The notes beneath the pieces were generated by a model. It saw nothing but the letters and a program-made list of their open reading frames with translations. It was not told the DNA's origin and ran no database searches. This document shows, piece after piece, positions 1-7,364 of a stretch of 11,931 nt of DNA. This DNA comes from Bacteroidota bacterium (GTDB lineage Bacteria > Bacteroidota > Bacteroidia > Chitinophagales > UBA2359), in assembly GCA_020631675.1 (NCBI GenBank), contig JAHDGT010000098.1:1-11931 (forward strand). The letters run 5' to 3'. Position numbers and translations under genes: made by a program. The first letter of the stretch is position 1. The number at the start of each line of letters is the position of its first letter.

Positions 1-43
1 CAGCGAAGCAGCGAACAGCCCCCGAATTGGAATGGATAGCCCG

Positions 44-165
44 GTGCCCGCAGTGGAAAGCTGGCGCTTTCTTAGACCCGAGACGTGAGATTCGAGACAT
101 GAGATTTATCTGCTGTAGGTCGATTTTTTAGCCGCTGACTAACGCCAGCTTTTCATTGCGGGCAT
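44..165 (+). repeat. Long inverted repeat (23-bp arms, 76-nt loop)
   Basis: The left arm (44-66) pairs with the right arm (143-165) along all 23 positions. Twenty pairs are Watson-Crick. The other three (44/165, 53/156, 56/153) are G-T, which are G.U pairs in a plus-strand transcript. On the minus strand the same three would be C.A mismatches. This suggests either a structured RNA read on the plus strand or a decayed mobile or palindromic element. I do not recognise a known RNA family. The 76-nt loop contains the tandem repeat at 80-107. Confidence 0.6.
80..107. repeat. Degenerate 14-bp tandem repeat
   Basis: Two adjacent 14-mers, GAGACGTGAGATTC (80-93) and GAGACATGAGATTT (94-107), differ at two positions. 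The unit is a short GAGAC-NTGAGA motif. It sits in the loop of the surrounding long inverted repeat and has no coding context. Confidence 0.6.
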
Positions 166-212
166 GCGGCATGATGAATAAGAATGAATTGATTTGTAGA
201 CTTTAACAAGGA

Positions 213-251
213 GGGCGACCACAAGGGATCGCCCCTACCAAAATGGTTTTT
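213..251 (+). terminator. GGGCGA hairpin element with T-run (possible terminator)
   Basis: GGGCGA (213-218) pairs with TCGCCC (229-234) around a 10-nt loop. A small ACCA-AAA-TGGT hairpin (237-247) follows and ends in a run of seven T residues. The direction suits termination of plus-strand transcripts entering from the left. For the minus-strand symporter, whose stop codon is just to the right, the first hairpin could serve as a 3' end but lacks a T-run. The hairpin with its flanking CTACC also resembles a dispersed intergenic repeat that I recall from many bacterial genomes. Confidence 0.4.
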
Positions 252-1490
252 TTAATAATTCAATTCCTCTCCTTCGGTGCTGGCGATCAGGGCGGTACCA
301 CAGCTATCACTCCATACATTAACGGCCGTGCGGAACATATCTAAGATACGGTCAACGGCTAAGATCAAACCTACGCCTTCTAATGGCAAGCCAATGGCTG
401 TGAGGATGACGGTCATCATGACCAAACCGGCCATAGGAATAGCGGCGGCACCAATGGAAGCCATTAGTGCGGTGAAAACAACGACGAGCTGTTGAGTGAG
501 TCCCATTTCCAGTCCGTAGGCCTGAGCGATGAACATGACCCCGACCAATTCGTAAAGCGCGGTACCATCCATATTGACTGTCGCGCCAAGGGGGACGACG
601 AAGCTGGTGGTTTCTTTACTTACACCGGCTTCTTGCTCCAAAGCCGTTAGTGTTAAGGGTAGCGTAGCAGAAGAAGAAGAGGTGGAAAAAGCCGTTAAAA
701 GTGGAGTGCGCATGGCTTGAAAATGCTTGATCGGATTTACACCACCGATGAATTTCAGTAGGGCAGGAAGGGTGATCATAGCGTGTATGAACAAGCCAGC
801 CAGTACGATGAGCATAAAACAGCCCAGTGCCCCTAAAGTGCTGAGAAACTTATCGGTATCACCCGCTTGCTGGCCGATGACTTTAGCCATCAAGCCGAAT
901 ACGCCGATAGGGGCGAGGGTAACGATAAAGAGGGTGATCTTCATCATAAGCTCGAAGCCACCATTGAAAAACTTTAAGGCACCATTGCGGTATTTTTCAG
1001 AAAGGCGGGGCAGGAAAATACCGAGTAGAATGGAGAAGAAAATGATCTGTAACATATTACCCGTAGCCAAGGCATTGAACACATTGGTAGGGATAATGTC
1101 AATGATCATTTGCAAGATGGAGAAGTTCTCGTTTCCTGCTGAAATTTTGGCCATTTTAGCGGCATCGGCACTGGCTACTTCTATGTTTACTTTGCCGCAA
1201 GAGGGCATAAATAAGTTGGAAAGTAGTAAACCGGTCAATATCGCGAATAGGGACGTACTGATGTAATAGAGTAGCGTTTTACCGCCCAGTCTACCCAACT
1301 TACCACCCAAATTGGCCACACCACTCACAATAGAGGTGAGTACCAAGGGTACGATGATCATTTTTAACGCATGGATGAAAAGATCACCCAACCAACTTAC
1401 ATAATGCGCGTATTCGCTAAAGAAGAAACCGAATAGGATACCCAGTACTAAGCCAATGAGTATCTGCCAGTGTAGTGCTATTTTTCCCAT
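252..1490 (-). CDS. Sodium/acidic amino acid symporter (DAACS/SDF family)
   Basis: Inner-membrane secondary transporter of 412 aa, the usual length for the glutamate/aspartate/C4-dicarboxylate:cation symporter family. It would couple Na+ or H+ influx to substrate uptake. Family signatures are clear. The serine-rich hairpin motif FSTSSSSATLP lies at 268-278, the NMDGT motif at 306-310, and the last-helix motif DMFRTAVNVWSD at 384-395. By comparison with GltPh, D384 aligns with the residue binding the substrate amino group, R387 with the one binding an acidic side chain, and D395 with a sodium ligand. I therefore infer glutamate or aspartate rather than C4-dicarboxylates. The ATG start has no evident Shine-Dalgarno sequence. 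The gene lies 56 bp downstream of the lipoprotein gene on the same strand with no terminator seen between them, so the two may be co-transcribed. Confidence 0.93.
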   Translation of the reverse strand: MGKIALHWQILIGLVLGILFGFFFSEYAHYVSWLGDLFIHALKMIIVPLVLTSIVSGVANLGGKLGRLGGKTLLYYISTSLFAILTGLLLSNLFMPSCGKVNIEVASADAAKMAKISAGNENFSILQMIIDIIPTNVFNALATGNMLQIIFFSILLGIFLPRLSEKYRNGALKFFNGGFELMMKITLFIVTLAPIGVFGLMAKVIGQQAGDTDKFLSTLGALGCFMLIVLAGLFIHAMITLPALLKFIGGVNPIKHFQAMRTPLLTAFSTSSSSATLPLTLTALEQEAGVSKETTSFVVPLGATVNMDGTALYELVGVMFIAQAYGLEMGLTQQLVVVFTALMASIGAAAIPMAGLVMMTVILTAIGLPLEGVGLILAVDRILDMFRTAVNVWSDSCGTALIASTEGEELNY

Positions 1491-1546
1491 AATATAATAG
1501 GATCGAGGGGGTTAAGGAGGTTGTTGATTTGTGTGTTCCGTTCAGA

Positions 1547-2509
1547 CTATTCTCCATTCAGGTATTGTATGCTGATGGGATCCGCTTGTCCTAAAGGTAA
1601 GTTATTATCTAATTGAAAACGGAATAAGGCATCGCTACAGGCATCGCTCCAGCTTTCGCCTTGTGGAACATCTGCCGGATAACCTCTGAAATGGAGTGCG
1701 GATATAATGCTAGAGCGAAGGGGTAGCTTTGGATCTATCTTCTCATTCAAGGGTAGATAGATGTTGTTTTTTGGCAGCCCAGAAGTGTCGAATAAGGGGT
1801 CTTTGGCTGCTTTGTTTTTATACTGCGGAGCGTTACTGAGTAGGGCGGTTTGTAGTTCTTTAGTCCACTTAGCCCCTTGGAAACCATGTTGTTCTCTAAA
1901 TTGATCTAAAGCCCCTTTGGTCATGGGCCCGATCAAACCATCTATAGGGCCGGGATCATAGCCTTTGGTTGTTAAGGCGGATTGTATATCGCCAACATTT
2001 GTGGTAAAAGCATTCAGTCCGATAAAGTCGATCGTAGACTGATCTAGCTCACCAATACTTAATTGGTTGACCTTTTGATAGGCTTTGATCGCATCAGCGG
2101 TTTGTTCGTGGAAGGTGCCGTTGACTTTACCTGGTTTATGACCAGCGAAGTAGAGCAGCACTTGTAACTGCTTAACATTTATGGTTTCAATAGATGGGAT
2201 ATTATTGCTTACTGACGGAGTGATGGAAGATTTGTCCTCAAGGGGTTTGTTTACAATAACTCTATTGGTTCTGCTGATTTTTTCAGCAGTATTGATGCTA
2301 TTACTTGATTTTTCATCGGCTTTGGGAGTAGAGGATGCCTCATCTTTCGGAATTTCTGATGCATCGCGCTTTACTTCTGTCGTTTTGCCACTAGACAAGA
2401 GGGGGTATTTGCTATCTGTTCTTGTTGTTTTTTTACCCGCCTGACAGGAACTTAGCAAGAGCACACAAATGGAAAAACAAAAAATGGATTTCCACTGTTT
2501 TAACAGCAT
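1547..2509 (-). CDS. Lipoprotein with three peptidoglycan-binding-like repeats
   Basis: I place the start at the ATG at 2509 (320 aa). The frame extends only to a TTG 24 nt further upstream, and the ATG gives a clean lipoprotein signal: K4 and K7, a hydrophobic core, and LSSC with lipidated C22. A Ser/Thr/Lys-rich low-complexity linker follows (about 23-105), then three PG_binding_1-like units at about 111-164, 171-224 and 265-319. The middle unit is the clearest (GYDPGPIDGLIGPMT). No hydrolase, amidase or L,D-transpeptidase domain is visible, so the protein probably anchors or targets to the cell wall rather than cutting it. A structural or recruiting role in the periplasm is inferred. It is divergent from the signalling genes to the right and probably heads the unit that includes the symporter. 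Confidence 0.8.
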   Translation of the reverse strand: MLLKQWKSIFCFSICVLLLSSCQAGKKTTRTDSKYPLLSSGKTTEVKRDASEIPKDEASSTPKADEKSSNSINTAEKISRTNRVIVNKPLEDKSSITPSVSNNIPSIETINVKQLQVLLYFAGHKPGKVNGTFHEQTADAIKAYQKVNQLSIGELDQSTIDFIGLNAFTTNVGDIQSALTTKGYDPGPIDGLIGPMTKGALDQFREQHGFQGAKWTKELQTALLSNAPQYKNKAAKDPLFDTSGLPKNNIYLPLNEKIDPKLPLRSSIISALHFRGYPADVPQGESWSDACSDALFRFQLDNNLPLGQADPISIQYLNGE

Positions 2510-2595
2510 TGATTTCGTTAAAGATGTATTCAAAGTTTCTTGTTGAGATGAGAAAAGAACTATGTCCGTGAAGATTTAATTAACGAACCAGTGTG

Positions 2596-2608
2596 CGTAC
2601 TTAGTACG
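2596..2608. promoter_or_regulatory. 13-bp perfect palindrome, possible operator
   Basis: CGTACT, a central T, then AGTACG form a perfect dyad about 90 bp upstream of the lipoprotein start codon. The position suits an operator for that gene. Palindromes of this size also arise by chance, and no binding factor is suggested by the neighbours. Confidence 0.25.
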
Positions 2609-2683
2609 AATATAACGAATTGTGAAAAAGAAGCGTTTGCTTGATCCGCAAAGAAGATATAATGGCATGATGAAAGAAGTTTG

Positions 2684-2703
2684 TTCCTTTTCTTTAAAAG
2701 GAA
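2684..2703. repeat. 8-bp stem hairpin
   Basis: TTCCTTTT (2684-2691) and AAAAGGAA (2696-2703) form a perfect 8-bp stem with a CTTT loop. No T-run follows on either strand, and both flanking genes point away, so it is not an obvious terminator. It may be a regulatory dyad or a chance structure. Confidence 0.35.
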
Positions 2704-3081
2704 ACTAAAAACGGCTTTGTATTTGTAACATTTTGTTTATCTATGTCGTATATAAATTGTCTCGGTCCGTTTAATGAACCACTGAATAAATACATGCCGA
2801 TTTTTCGGAAATTTTATTGTTTTGGTATAGTATTCGTTGGGTATGAAATGTCAGAACATTTAGGCTAAGTAAGATAGTGGACGGTCGATAGCGGATGTTT
2901 TGGTGAGTATAATTTGTTCGATTTTTACCGTAGAAACGCATATTTGCGATTTAAGTTGTTTAAATTGATACAGATAAAGGAGTTGAAAGCAAGCTTGGAT
3001 TCAAAAGTGATTCCTGCTTTTTTCTTATTCGCCAAGCTTTTTAATCATTCCCTTTACAACCTATTCCCAACAACTATACTT

Positions 3082-3085
3082 GGAG
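3082..3085 (+). promoter_or_regulatory. GGAG ribosome binding site that sets the regulator start
   Basis: GGAG ends 9 nt before the ATG at 3095. It overlaps the TTG at 3080 that would otherwise extend the frame by five codons. This favours 3095 as the true start. A recognisable Shine-Dalgarno sequence is uncommon in this window. Confidence 0.5.
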
Positions 3086-3094
3086 ATTTTGATA

Positions 3095-3559
3095 ATGAGT
3101 ACAGCGATAGATACCCATAATAGCAAAACAAGTGCAAGACCTTTAAGCATATTGTTAGTCGAAGATAACCCCGGTGATGTTCGATTGACTCATGAGGCTT
3201 TAAAGGAATGCGGGGTTAATAGCACGATGAATGCCGTTGTTGATGGATCGGAAGCTATAAAATACCTCTACAATGAAGGTCCTTATGTAGACAGTCCGAG
3301 ACCGGATTTGATCTTGTTGGATCTGAATTTACCCAAGAAGGATGGTAGAGAGGTGATCGCTTGCATTAAAAAAGACGAGAAGTTAATGACGATACCGATT
3401 GTGGTATTAACAACTTCAAATGCGGAAGGAGATATACTTAAAGTATACGATTTAGGTGCGAATTGCTATATGGCAAAGCCTATCGACTTTAATCGTTTCA
3501 TAGATGTGATGTCTTCAATCGGAGATTACTGGTTGAAATGGGTCAGGTTACCGTCCTGA
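3095..3559 (+). CDS. Rcp1-like single-domain response regulator
   Basis: A 154-aa protein consisting of one receiver domain with no output domain. The phosphorylation site is intact: acidic pair E23/D24 in VEDNPGD, phospho-acceptor D76 in LLDLNLP, T106 in VVLTTS and K128 in AKP. The VEDNPGDVRLT start and the aromatic tail DYWLKWVRLP are typical of the Rcp1 subfamily, small receivers first known as partners of bacterial phytochromes. No phytochrome is encoded here. The likely partner is the large hybrid kinase two genes downstream, which would pass phosphate to or from this protein. The start was chosen from the GGAG at 3082-3085. A 208-bp gap follows before the degenerate paralogue. Confidence 0.92.
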   Translation: MSTAIDTHNSKTSARPLSILLVEDNPGDVRLTHEALKECGVNSTMNAVVDGSEAIKYLYNEGPYVDSPRPDLILLDLNLPKKDGREVIACIKKDEKLMTIPIVVLTTSNAEGDILKVYDLGANCYMAKPIDFNRFIDVMSSIGDYWLKWVRLPS

Positions 3560-3767
3560 TCAAAGCCTTCACTTAATCTACAGCCTTTCTTACTTGCTTG
3601 TGAATAGGAAGTGTATCGCCCCCCACGAATGTGATATGTTTTCACTGCTGTTGATCCACTCTACTTGCTCTAAGCCTGAATACTTAGGTTGAATTAGGTA
3701 CTACTGAAGCATATTTATGCTTTAAACTACCTCGATGTGCTTTATACTTAGATCGAAGACTTATTTC
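3560..3767 (+). other. Spacer with two small hairpins between regulator genes
   Basis: No gene is visible. CTAAG/CTTAG (3670-3674 with 3683-3687) and a perfect AAGCATA-TT-TATGCTT palindrome (3707-3722) are present. Neither is followed by a strong T-run, so they may be weak termination or processing sites, or operator-like dyads for the next gene. Confidence 0.35.
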
Positions 3768-4205
3768 ATGAAAATTCTTATTACCGGACATACTACTCCT
3801 GAGCGGGAAATCATCAAGTATACCTTTCAGTCTTTTTATCCTGCTACGGTTCTTCTGTTCGATGCGCACATTAGTGAAGCAGAAGATAGGTTGCTTAAAG
3901 GTAGCGTCCAGTTGGGGTGGGATAGACCGGACTTAATTCTGCTTTGTATTTCTGATCATGATACATCATCGCAAATTGCTCTTTTGAAAGCGATAAAAGA
4001 AAGCACCGTAGGTGCGTTGAAGCGAATCCCGGTTATTATTTTAGCTCCTGAAGGCGTTGCGCATATGCCTTTCTATAAATCCCATGCGAACAGTTTTTTC
4101 GAACGCCCGAATAGTTCAGACGAGTTCATTGAACTCCTTAAAGTGATCGGCGGATTCTGGTGTCGAGATATCGTCCAACTACCACCAAAAACAGAACACC
4201 ATTGA
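3768..4205 (+). CDS. Degenerate receiver-like protein (pseudo-receiver)
   Basis: A 145-aa protein when started at the ATG at 3768, where MKILITGH gives a proper first receiver strand. An upstream ATG at 3735 adds 11 unlikely residues. It aligns along its whole length with the response regulator at 3095-3559. RPDLILL is identical in both, IPVIILA matches IPIVVLT, and the tail GGFWCRDIVQLP matches GDYWLKWVRLP. Yet the phosphorylation chemistry is gone. The acidic pair is replaced by G7/H8, the phospho-acceptor Asp by C60, the switch Thr by A93 and the conserved Lys by R113. The fold seems kept while the Asp switch is lost, so it may act as a constitutive partner, a decoy or a ligand-responsive receiver. 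The gene ends 26 bp before the hybrid kinase start, which implies co-transcription and co-function. Confidence 0.75.
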   Translation: MKILITGHTTPEREIIKYTFQSFYPATVLLFDAHISEAEDRLLKGSVQLGWDRPDLILLCISDHDTSSQIALLKAIKESTVGALKRIPVIILAPEGVAHMPFYKSHANSFFERPNSSDEFIELLKVIGGFWCRDIVQLPPKTEHH

Positions 4206-4231
4206 ATTCAGAAGAATATCAATTAGATCAT

Positions 4232-7200
4232 ATGTCGTCCTTGATGGATAGTCCTCAAGGCGATCGCTTGAATATCCTCATGATCGAGGATAATCCAGGA
4301 GATGCGAAGTTGGTTGAGATATACCTGAATGACGCACCCAATATGAATTTGAAGTTGAAGCATGTCAGTTACTTAAAAGACGGCTTAGCACTTTCAGATA
4401 ATGGAGAGTATTTTGATGTGGTGCTGCTGGATTTAAAGCTACCAGATAGTGTTGGTCCGCAAACGCTTCAAACCTCATTAGAACACTTTCCGTCTAGTAC
4501 CTCGATCGTAGTATTAACCGGGGATGACAATCAGGAGAATGGTATCAAAGCCATTAAAATGGGTGCTCAGGATTATCTGGTCAAGGGGCAGATAGATATG
4601 GTGACATTGCAACGTTCGATGTTGCATGCTATACATAGAAGGGGTATTTATTTAGACCGTGAGAATGCTTTGAAAAAAGCGAAAGAGAGTGAGAAGCGTT
4701 TAGTACAGGCACAAGAAATTGCCAGAGTAGGTAACTATGAGCTGGTTTTAGGTGGTGATGACACTATGCTGTGGTCTGAACAACTATATCGAATTTTAGA
4801 AATAGAAAAGCCAGCAGGTCATAGACCTAATTTGACGGAGTTCCTAGGTAAGATCAATGAAGATGAGATAAAAGACGCGAAGCAAAAATGGAATGATGTT
4901 CTTTATTTAAAAGGAGTAGGGCAGAACTATGAGTTGGATTATGAGATCAACTCTAGCATGCATCATGGCATTAAATATGTCCGTGCGCAAGGTCAGATAG
5001 AAAGATGCGGGGAAACAGGAAGGCGTAAAGTAGTTGGTACACTACAAGATGTGACCGATTCGAAGTTAGCGGAAAAGATGGTAAGGCAAGCAAGAGAGCG
5101 CTATAAGATCATTTTTGATCAATCTCTTGACCCTATGTTCATCTTTGGTAAAGATGGTCGTTTCAGTATGTTCAATCAGGCTTTGGTGAACATGTTGAAG
5201 AGTTCTAAAGAGGATATTCGCTCATTTACGCTCTTAGATCTTATTGCTTCTGAAGAAGATAAACGAGTGATTGCTTCTTCTCTGGAACTTAATCAAATAG
5301 TTAATAATAAAGAACTTGAACTGCTTTGCAGAGATGGAACCAGAATTACTTGTGTGATGAGTCTGTCTCCTTGGAGAGGGGTGAATGATGGTGCTAGGAT
5401 AGGAGAGTACAATGGAGTGATTCGCGACATCACGGCATATCGACAAAAAGAAGAGTTGATGCGCGAAATAGAGGTGGCAGAGCAATCGGCACATCTGAAA
5501 GAGCAGTTTTTATTGCGTATGAGTCATGAGATACGTACACCAATGAATGTGGTCATTGGCATGGCTCAATTGCTTGAAAGTACCCCATTAAATATTCAGC
5601 AGTCTAATTACGTTGAAACATTAAAACTTTCCTCTGAGTCACTTTTACGGCTTATAAATCAGATTTTAGATTTTTCTAAAATTGGTTCCGGTGAGTTACA
5701 ACTGGAAAAAGTTCCTTTTGATTTACATGATATGATCAATGATTTAATTGGTCAGCATAATTATCATGCGCAGGAAAAGGGTATTGAACTGATCAAAGCG
5801 GTCAGTAGTAATTTGCCTAGGGTCGTAATAAGCGACCCTGTGTATTTACACAATATTCTAAGTAATCTGCTTAATAATGCCATCAAGTACACGCATGAGG
5901 GCGAAGTACAGCTCTTAACGAAGGTAGCTGTTATTGATGCGGATCATGTCAATGTTACGTTTTCTGTTAGAGATACAGGTATAGGTATCCCGGATAGTAA
6001 GTTAAAAGACATATTCAACAGCTTCACACAAGCGGCACAGTCCGATACTCGTTTATATGGAGGTACTGGTTTAGGGCTAAGCATTGTTAAGGAATTGGTG
6101 GAGTTGTTTGGCGGTAAGATAGAGGTTAAAAGCGAACAGTCAAGAGGCTCGACATTTACTTTCAATATTCCATTTTTATTAGACAATGTCGGTAATGTGG
6201 AAACAGTTACCTTGAGACAATTAGACCGGAAAGCCAATAAAGCGAAAGAGCTGAATAAGGGAATGGATCATGCATCTACTTATTCCAGAGACAACTTAGA
6301 AGAGGAGGACAAAGAGAAACTGGTCGAACCTATTAACTTATCTGATGATGATGAAGTTAGGATTTTACTGGTAGAGGATAATAAGTTGAATCAGAAAGTA
6401 GCGGCGGGTCTGTTGAATCAATGGCAATATCAAGTTGATCTAAGTATCGCCAATCATGGTGGTGAGGCGATAGAGATCCTGGAAAAGGAAGTGTTTGATA
6501 TTATATTGATGGATATATCCATGCCGGTTATGGATGGGTATGAGACCACCAAGCACATCAGAAATGTGATGCCACACCCTATTAACAAGATCCCCATTAT
6601 AGCTATGACGGCGCATGCTTTCACTAAAAATGCGGATCAGTGTTATGAGGTAGGTATGAATGCTTTTGTAAGCAAGCCAATTAACGGAGAAGTATTCTTT
6701 TTTGAGTTGGCGAATATGATGAGCGAATCTTTGAAACTAGGAATTAGAAGCAGGGAGAAACTCACGGCTTCTAAAGCAGATACAGGAGGAGATTCTGTAG
6801 CTGCGGCCGCTAACTCATTTCATTCATCGATCCAAGAAAAAGAAACATCTGTTTCAGAAAACACATCAGAACCTCTAACCGAATCAAAAATGGGACTACA
6901 GATAGATTTATCTCAATTGGAAAGCTTATCGGGAGGCGATAAGGGTTTGGTACTTTCATTCGTTGAGACGATAGTTGAAGAGCTTCCTCAAGAGTTAGCT
7001 CAACTGTGGAGCGATCTTCAGGCTAAAGATTGGGATAAATTGAAAAAATCTGCCCATAAGTTGAAATCGACCACCGGATATATGGGCCTGGCCGAACTTC
7101 AGGAGTTAGCTCGTAAAATTGAGAATAGTGCCTGGGAACGAAAGGACCTGAATCAAATACCTAACTGGGTCAAAGACCTTGTGTCTGGATGTGAGGTAGG

Positions 7201-7252
7201 GCATAAACAAATTAAAGCCAAGCGTGATGAATTGAAGGCTCAGCTTATTTGA
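4232..7252 (+). CDS. Hybrid histidine kinase REC-PAS-PAS-HisKA-HATPase-REC-HPt
   Basis: A 1006-aa protein when started at the ATG at 4232. A GTG at 4160 would overlap the previous gene, and an ATG at 4244 is also possible. The domains in order are as follows. REC1 is at about 13-136, intact (E19/D20, D67, T96, K118). PAS1 is at about 160-276, ending in the usual DVTD. PAS2 is at about 290-405, ending in RDIT. HisKA has H432 in MSHEIRTPMN. The HATPase carries N549, G1 box DTGIGI (581-586) and G2 box GGTGLGL (610-616). REC2 is at about 709-830 (D716, D761, T793, K815). HPt is at about 895-990, with H942 in AHKLKS. No transmembrane segment is seen, so it is probably cytoplasmic and senses through its PAS domains. 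Phosphate should move H432 to D761 to H942 and on to a receiver, perhaps one encoded next to it. REC1 may be an input that controls the kinase. Confidence 0.93.
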   Translation: MSSLMDSPQGDRLNILMIEDNPGDAKLVEIYLNDAPNMNLKLKHVSYLKDGLALSDNGEYFDVVLLDLKLPDSVGPQTLQTSLEHFPSSTSIVVLTGDDNQENGIKAIKMGAQDYLVKGQIDMVTLQRSMLHAIHRRGIYLDRENALKKAKESEKRLVQAQEIARVGNYELVLGGDDTMLWSEQLYRILEIEKPAGHRPNLTEFLGKINEDEIKDAKQKWNDVLYLKGVGQNYELDYEINSSMHHGIKYVRAQGQIERCGETGRRKVVGTLQDVTDSKLAEKMVRQARERYKIIFDQSLDPMFIFGKDGRFSMFNQALVNMLKSSKEDIRSFTLLDLIASEEDKRVIASSLELNQIVNNKELELLCRDGTRITCVMSLSPWRGVNDGARIGEYNGVIRDITAYRQKEELMREIEVAEQSAHLKEQFLLRMSHEIRTPMNVVIGMAQLLESTPLNIQQSNYVETLKLSSESLLRLINQILDFSKIGSGELQLEKVPFDLHDMINDLIGQHNYHAQEKGIELIKAVSSNLPRVVISDPVYLHNILSNLLNNAIKYTHEGEVQLLTKVAVIDADHVNVTFSVRDTGIGIPDSKLKDIFNSFTQAAQSDTRLYGGTGLGLSIVKELVELFGGKIEVKSEQSRGSTFTFNIPFLLDNVGNVETVTLRQLDRKANKAKELNKGMDHASTYSRDNLEEEDKEKLVEPINLSDDDEVRILLVEDNKLNQKVAAGLLNQWQYQVDLSIANHGGEAIEILEKEVFDIILMDISMPVMDGYETTKHIRNVMPHPINKIPIIAMTAHAFTKNADQCYEVGMNAFVSKPINGEVFFFELANMMSESLKLGIRSREKLTASKADTGGDSVAAAANSFHSSIQEKETSVSENTSEPLTESKMGLQIDLSQLESLSGGDKGLVLSFVETIVEELPQELAQLWSDLQAKDWDKLKKSAHKLKSTTGYMGLAELQELARKIENSAWERKDLNQIPNWVKDLVSGCEVGHKQIKAKRDELKAQLI

Positions 7253-7271
7253 TGATAAAAAGTGGAAAAAT

Positions 7272-7300
7272 AGAATAACTTTTATAGTTCTCTTTTTTTT
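7272..7300 (+). terminator. Weak rho-independent terminator after the hybrid kinase
   Basis: AGAA-TA-ACT pairs with AGTTCT around a short T-rich loop, with a two-base bulge, and is followed by C and eight T residues (7293-7300). It begins 20 nt after the kinase stop codon. The stem is AT-rich and weak, but the position and T-run are right. Confidence 0.45.
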
Positions 7301-7364
7301 CAATTGATGTCAAATTTAAGTTTGGGATATATTCAAGAATCACTTCTTTTTTACTAATTTCACC

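Larger units (their letters stand above)
1..251. other. Non-coding left edge with repeats and hairpins
   Basis: No convincing coding frame is visible here. The first ~65 bases are GC-rich (for example GGATAGCCCGGTGCCCGC at about 34-51), unlike the AT-rich genes that follow. The stretch contains a 23-bp near-perfect inverted repeat (44-66 with 143-165), a degenerate 14-bp tandem repeat in its loop (80-107), and a GGGCGA/TCGCCC hairpin followed by a T-run (213-251). It lies downstream of the minus-strand symporter gene, so part of it may be transcript 3' end, or 3' end of a plus-strand gene outside the window. Confidence 0.7.
2510..3094. other. 585-bp divergent intergenic region
   Basis: This stretch separates the minus-strand lipoprotein gene from the plus-strand response regulator, so it should hold promoters for both. 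I find no convincing gene. A TTG-initiated 68-codon frame at 2914-3120 runs into the regulator in another frame and looks accidental. A CGTACT-T-AGTACG palindrome (2596-2608) and an A/T-rich hairpin (2684-2703) are present. No exact TTTG-N19-21-TAnnTTTG promoter is seen on either strand; TATAATTTG at 2908-2916 is a near miss with no matching upstream element. Confidence 0.7.

Noticed and set aside
80..107. CRISPR-like repeats at the left edge
   Set aside because: The two 14-mers are directly adjacent with no spacers between them, and no cas gene is present.
727..1266. 179-codon plus-strand frame
   Set aside because: It lies wholly antisense to the conserved symporter gene and has no family signature.
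2181..2444. 87-codon plus-strand frame with hydrophobic stretches
   Set aside because: It is antisense to the low-complexity linker of the lipoprotein; the repetitive codons there create an accidental open frame.
2908..2916. TATAATTTG as the -7 element for the signalling genes
   Set aside because: The spacing inside the motif is off by one and no TTTG lies 19-21 nt upstream, so it does not make a convincing Bacteroidota promoter.
2914..3120. 68-codon plus-strand frame starting with TTG
   Set aside because: It overlaps the start of the Rcp1-like regulator in another frame, has no ribosome binding site and gives no recognisable protein.
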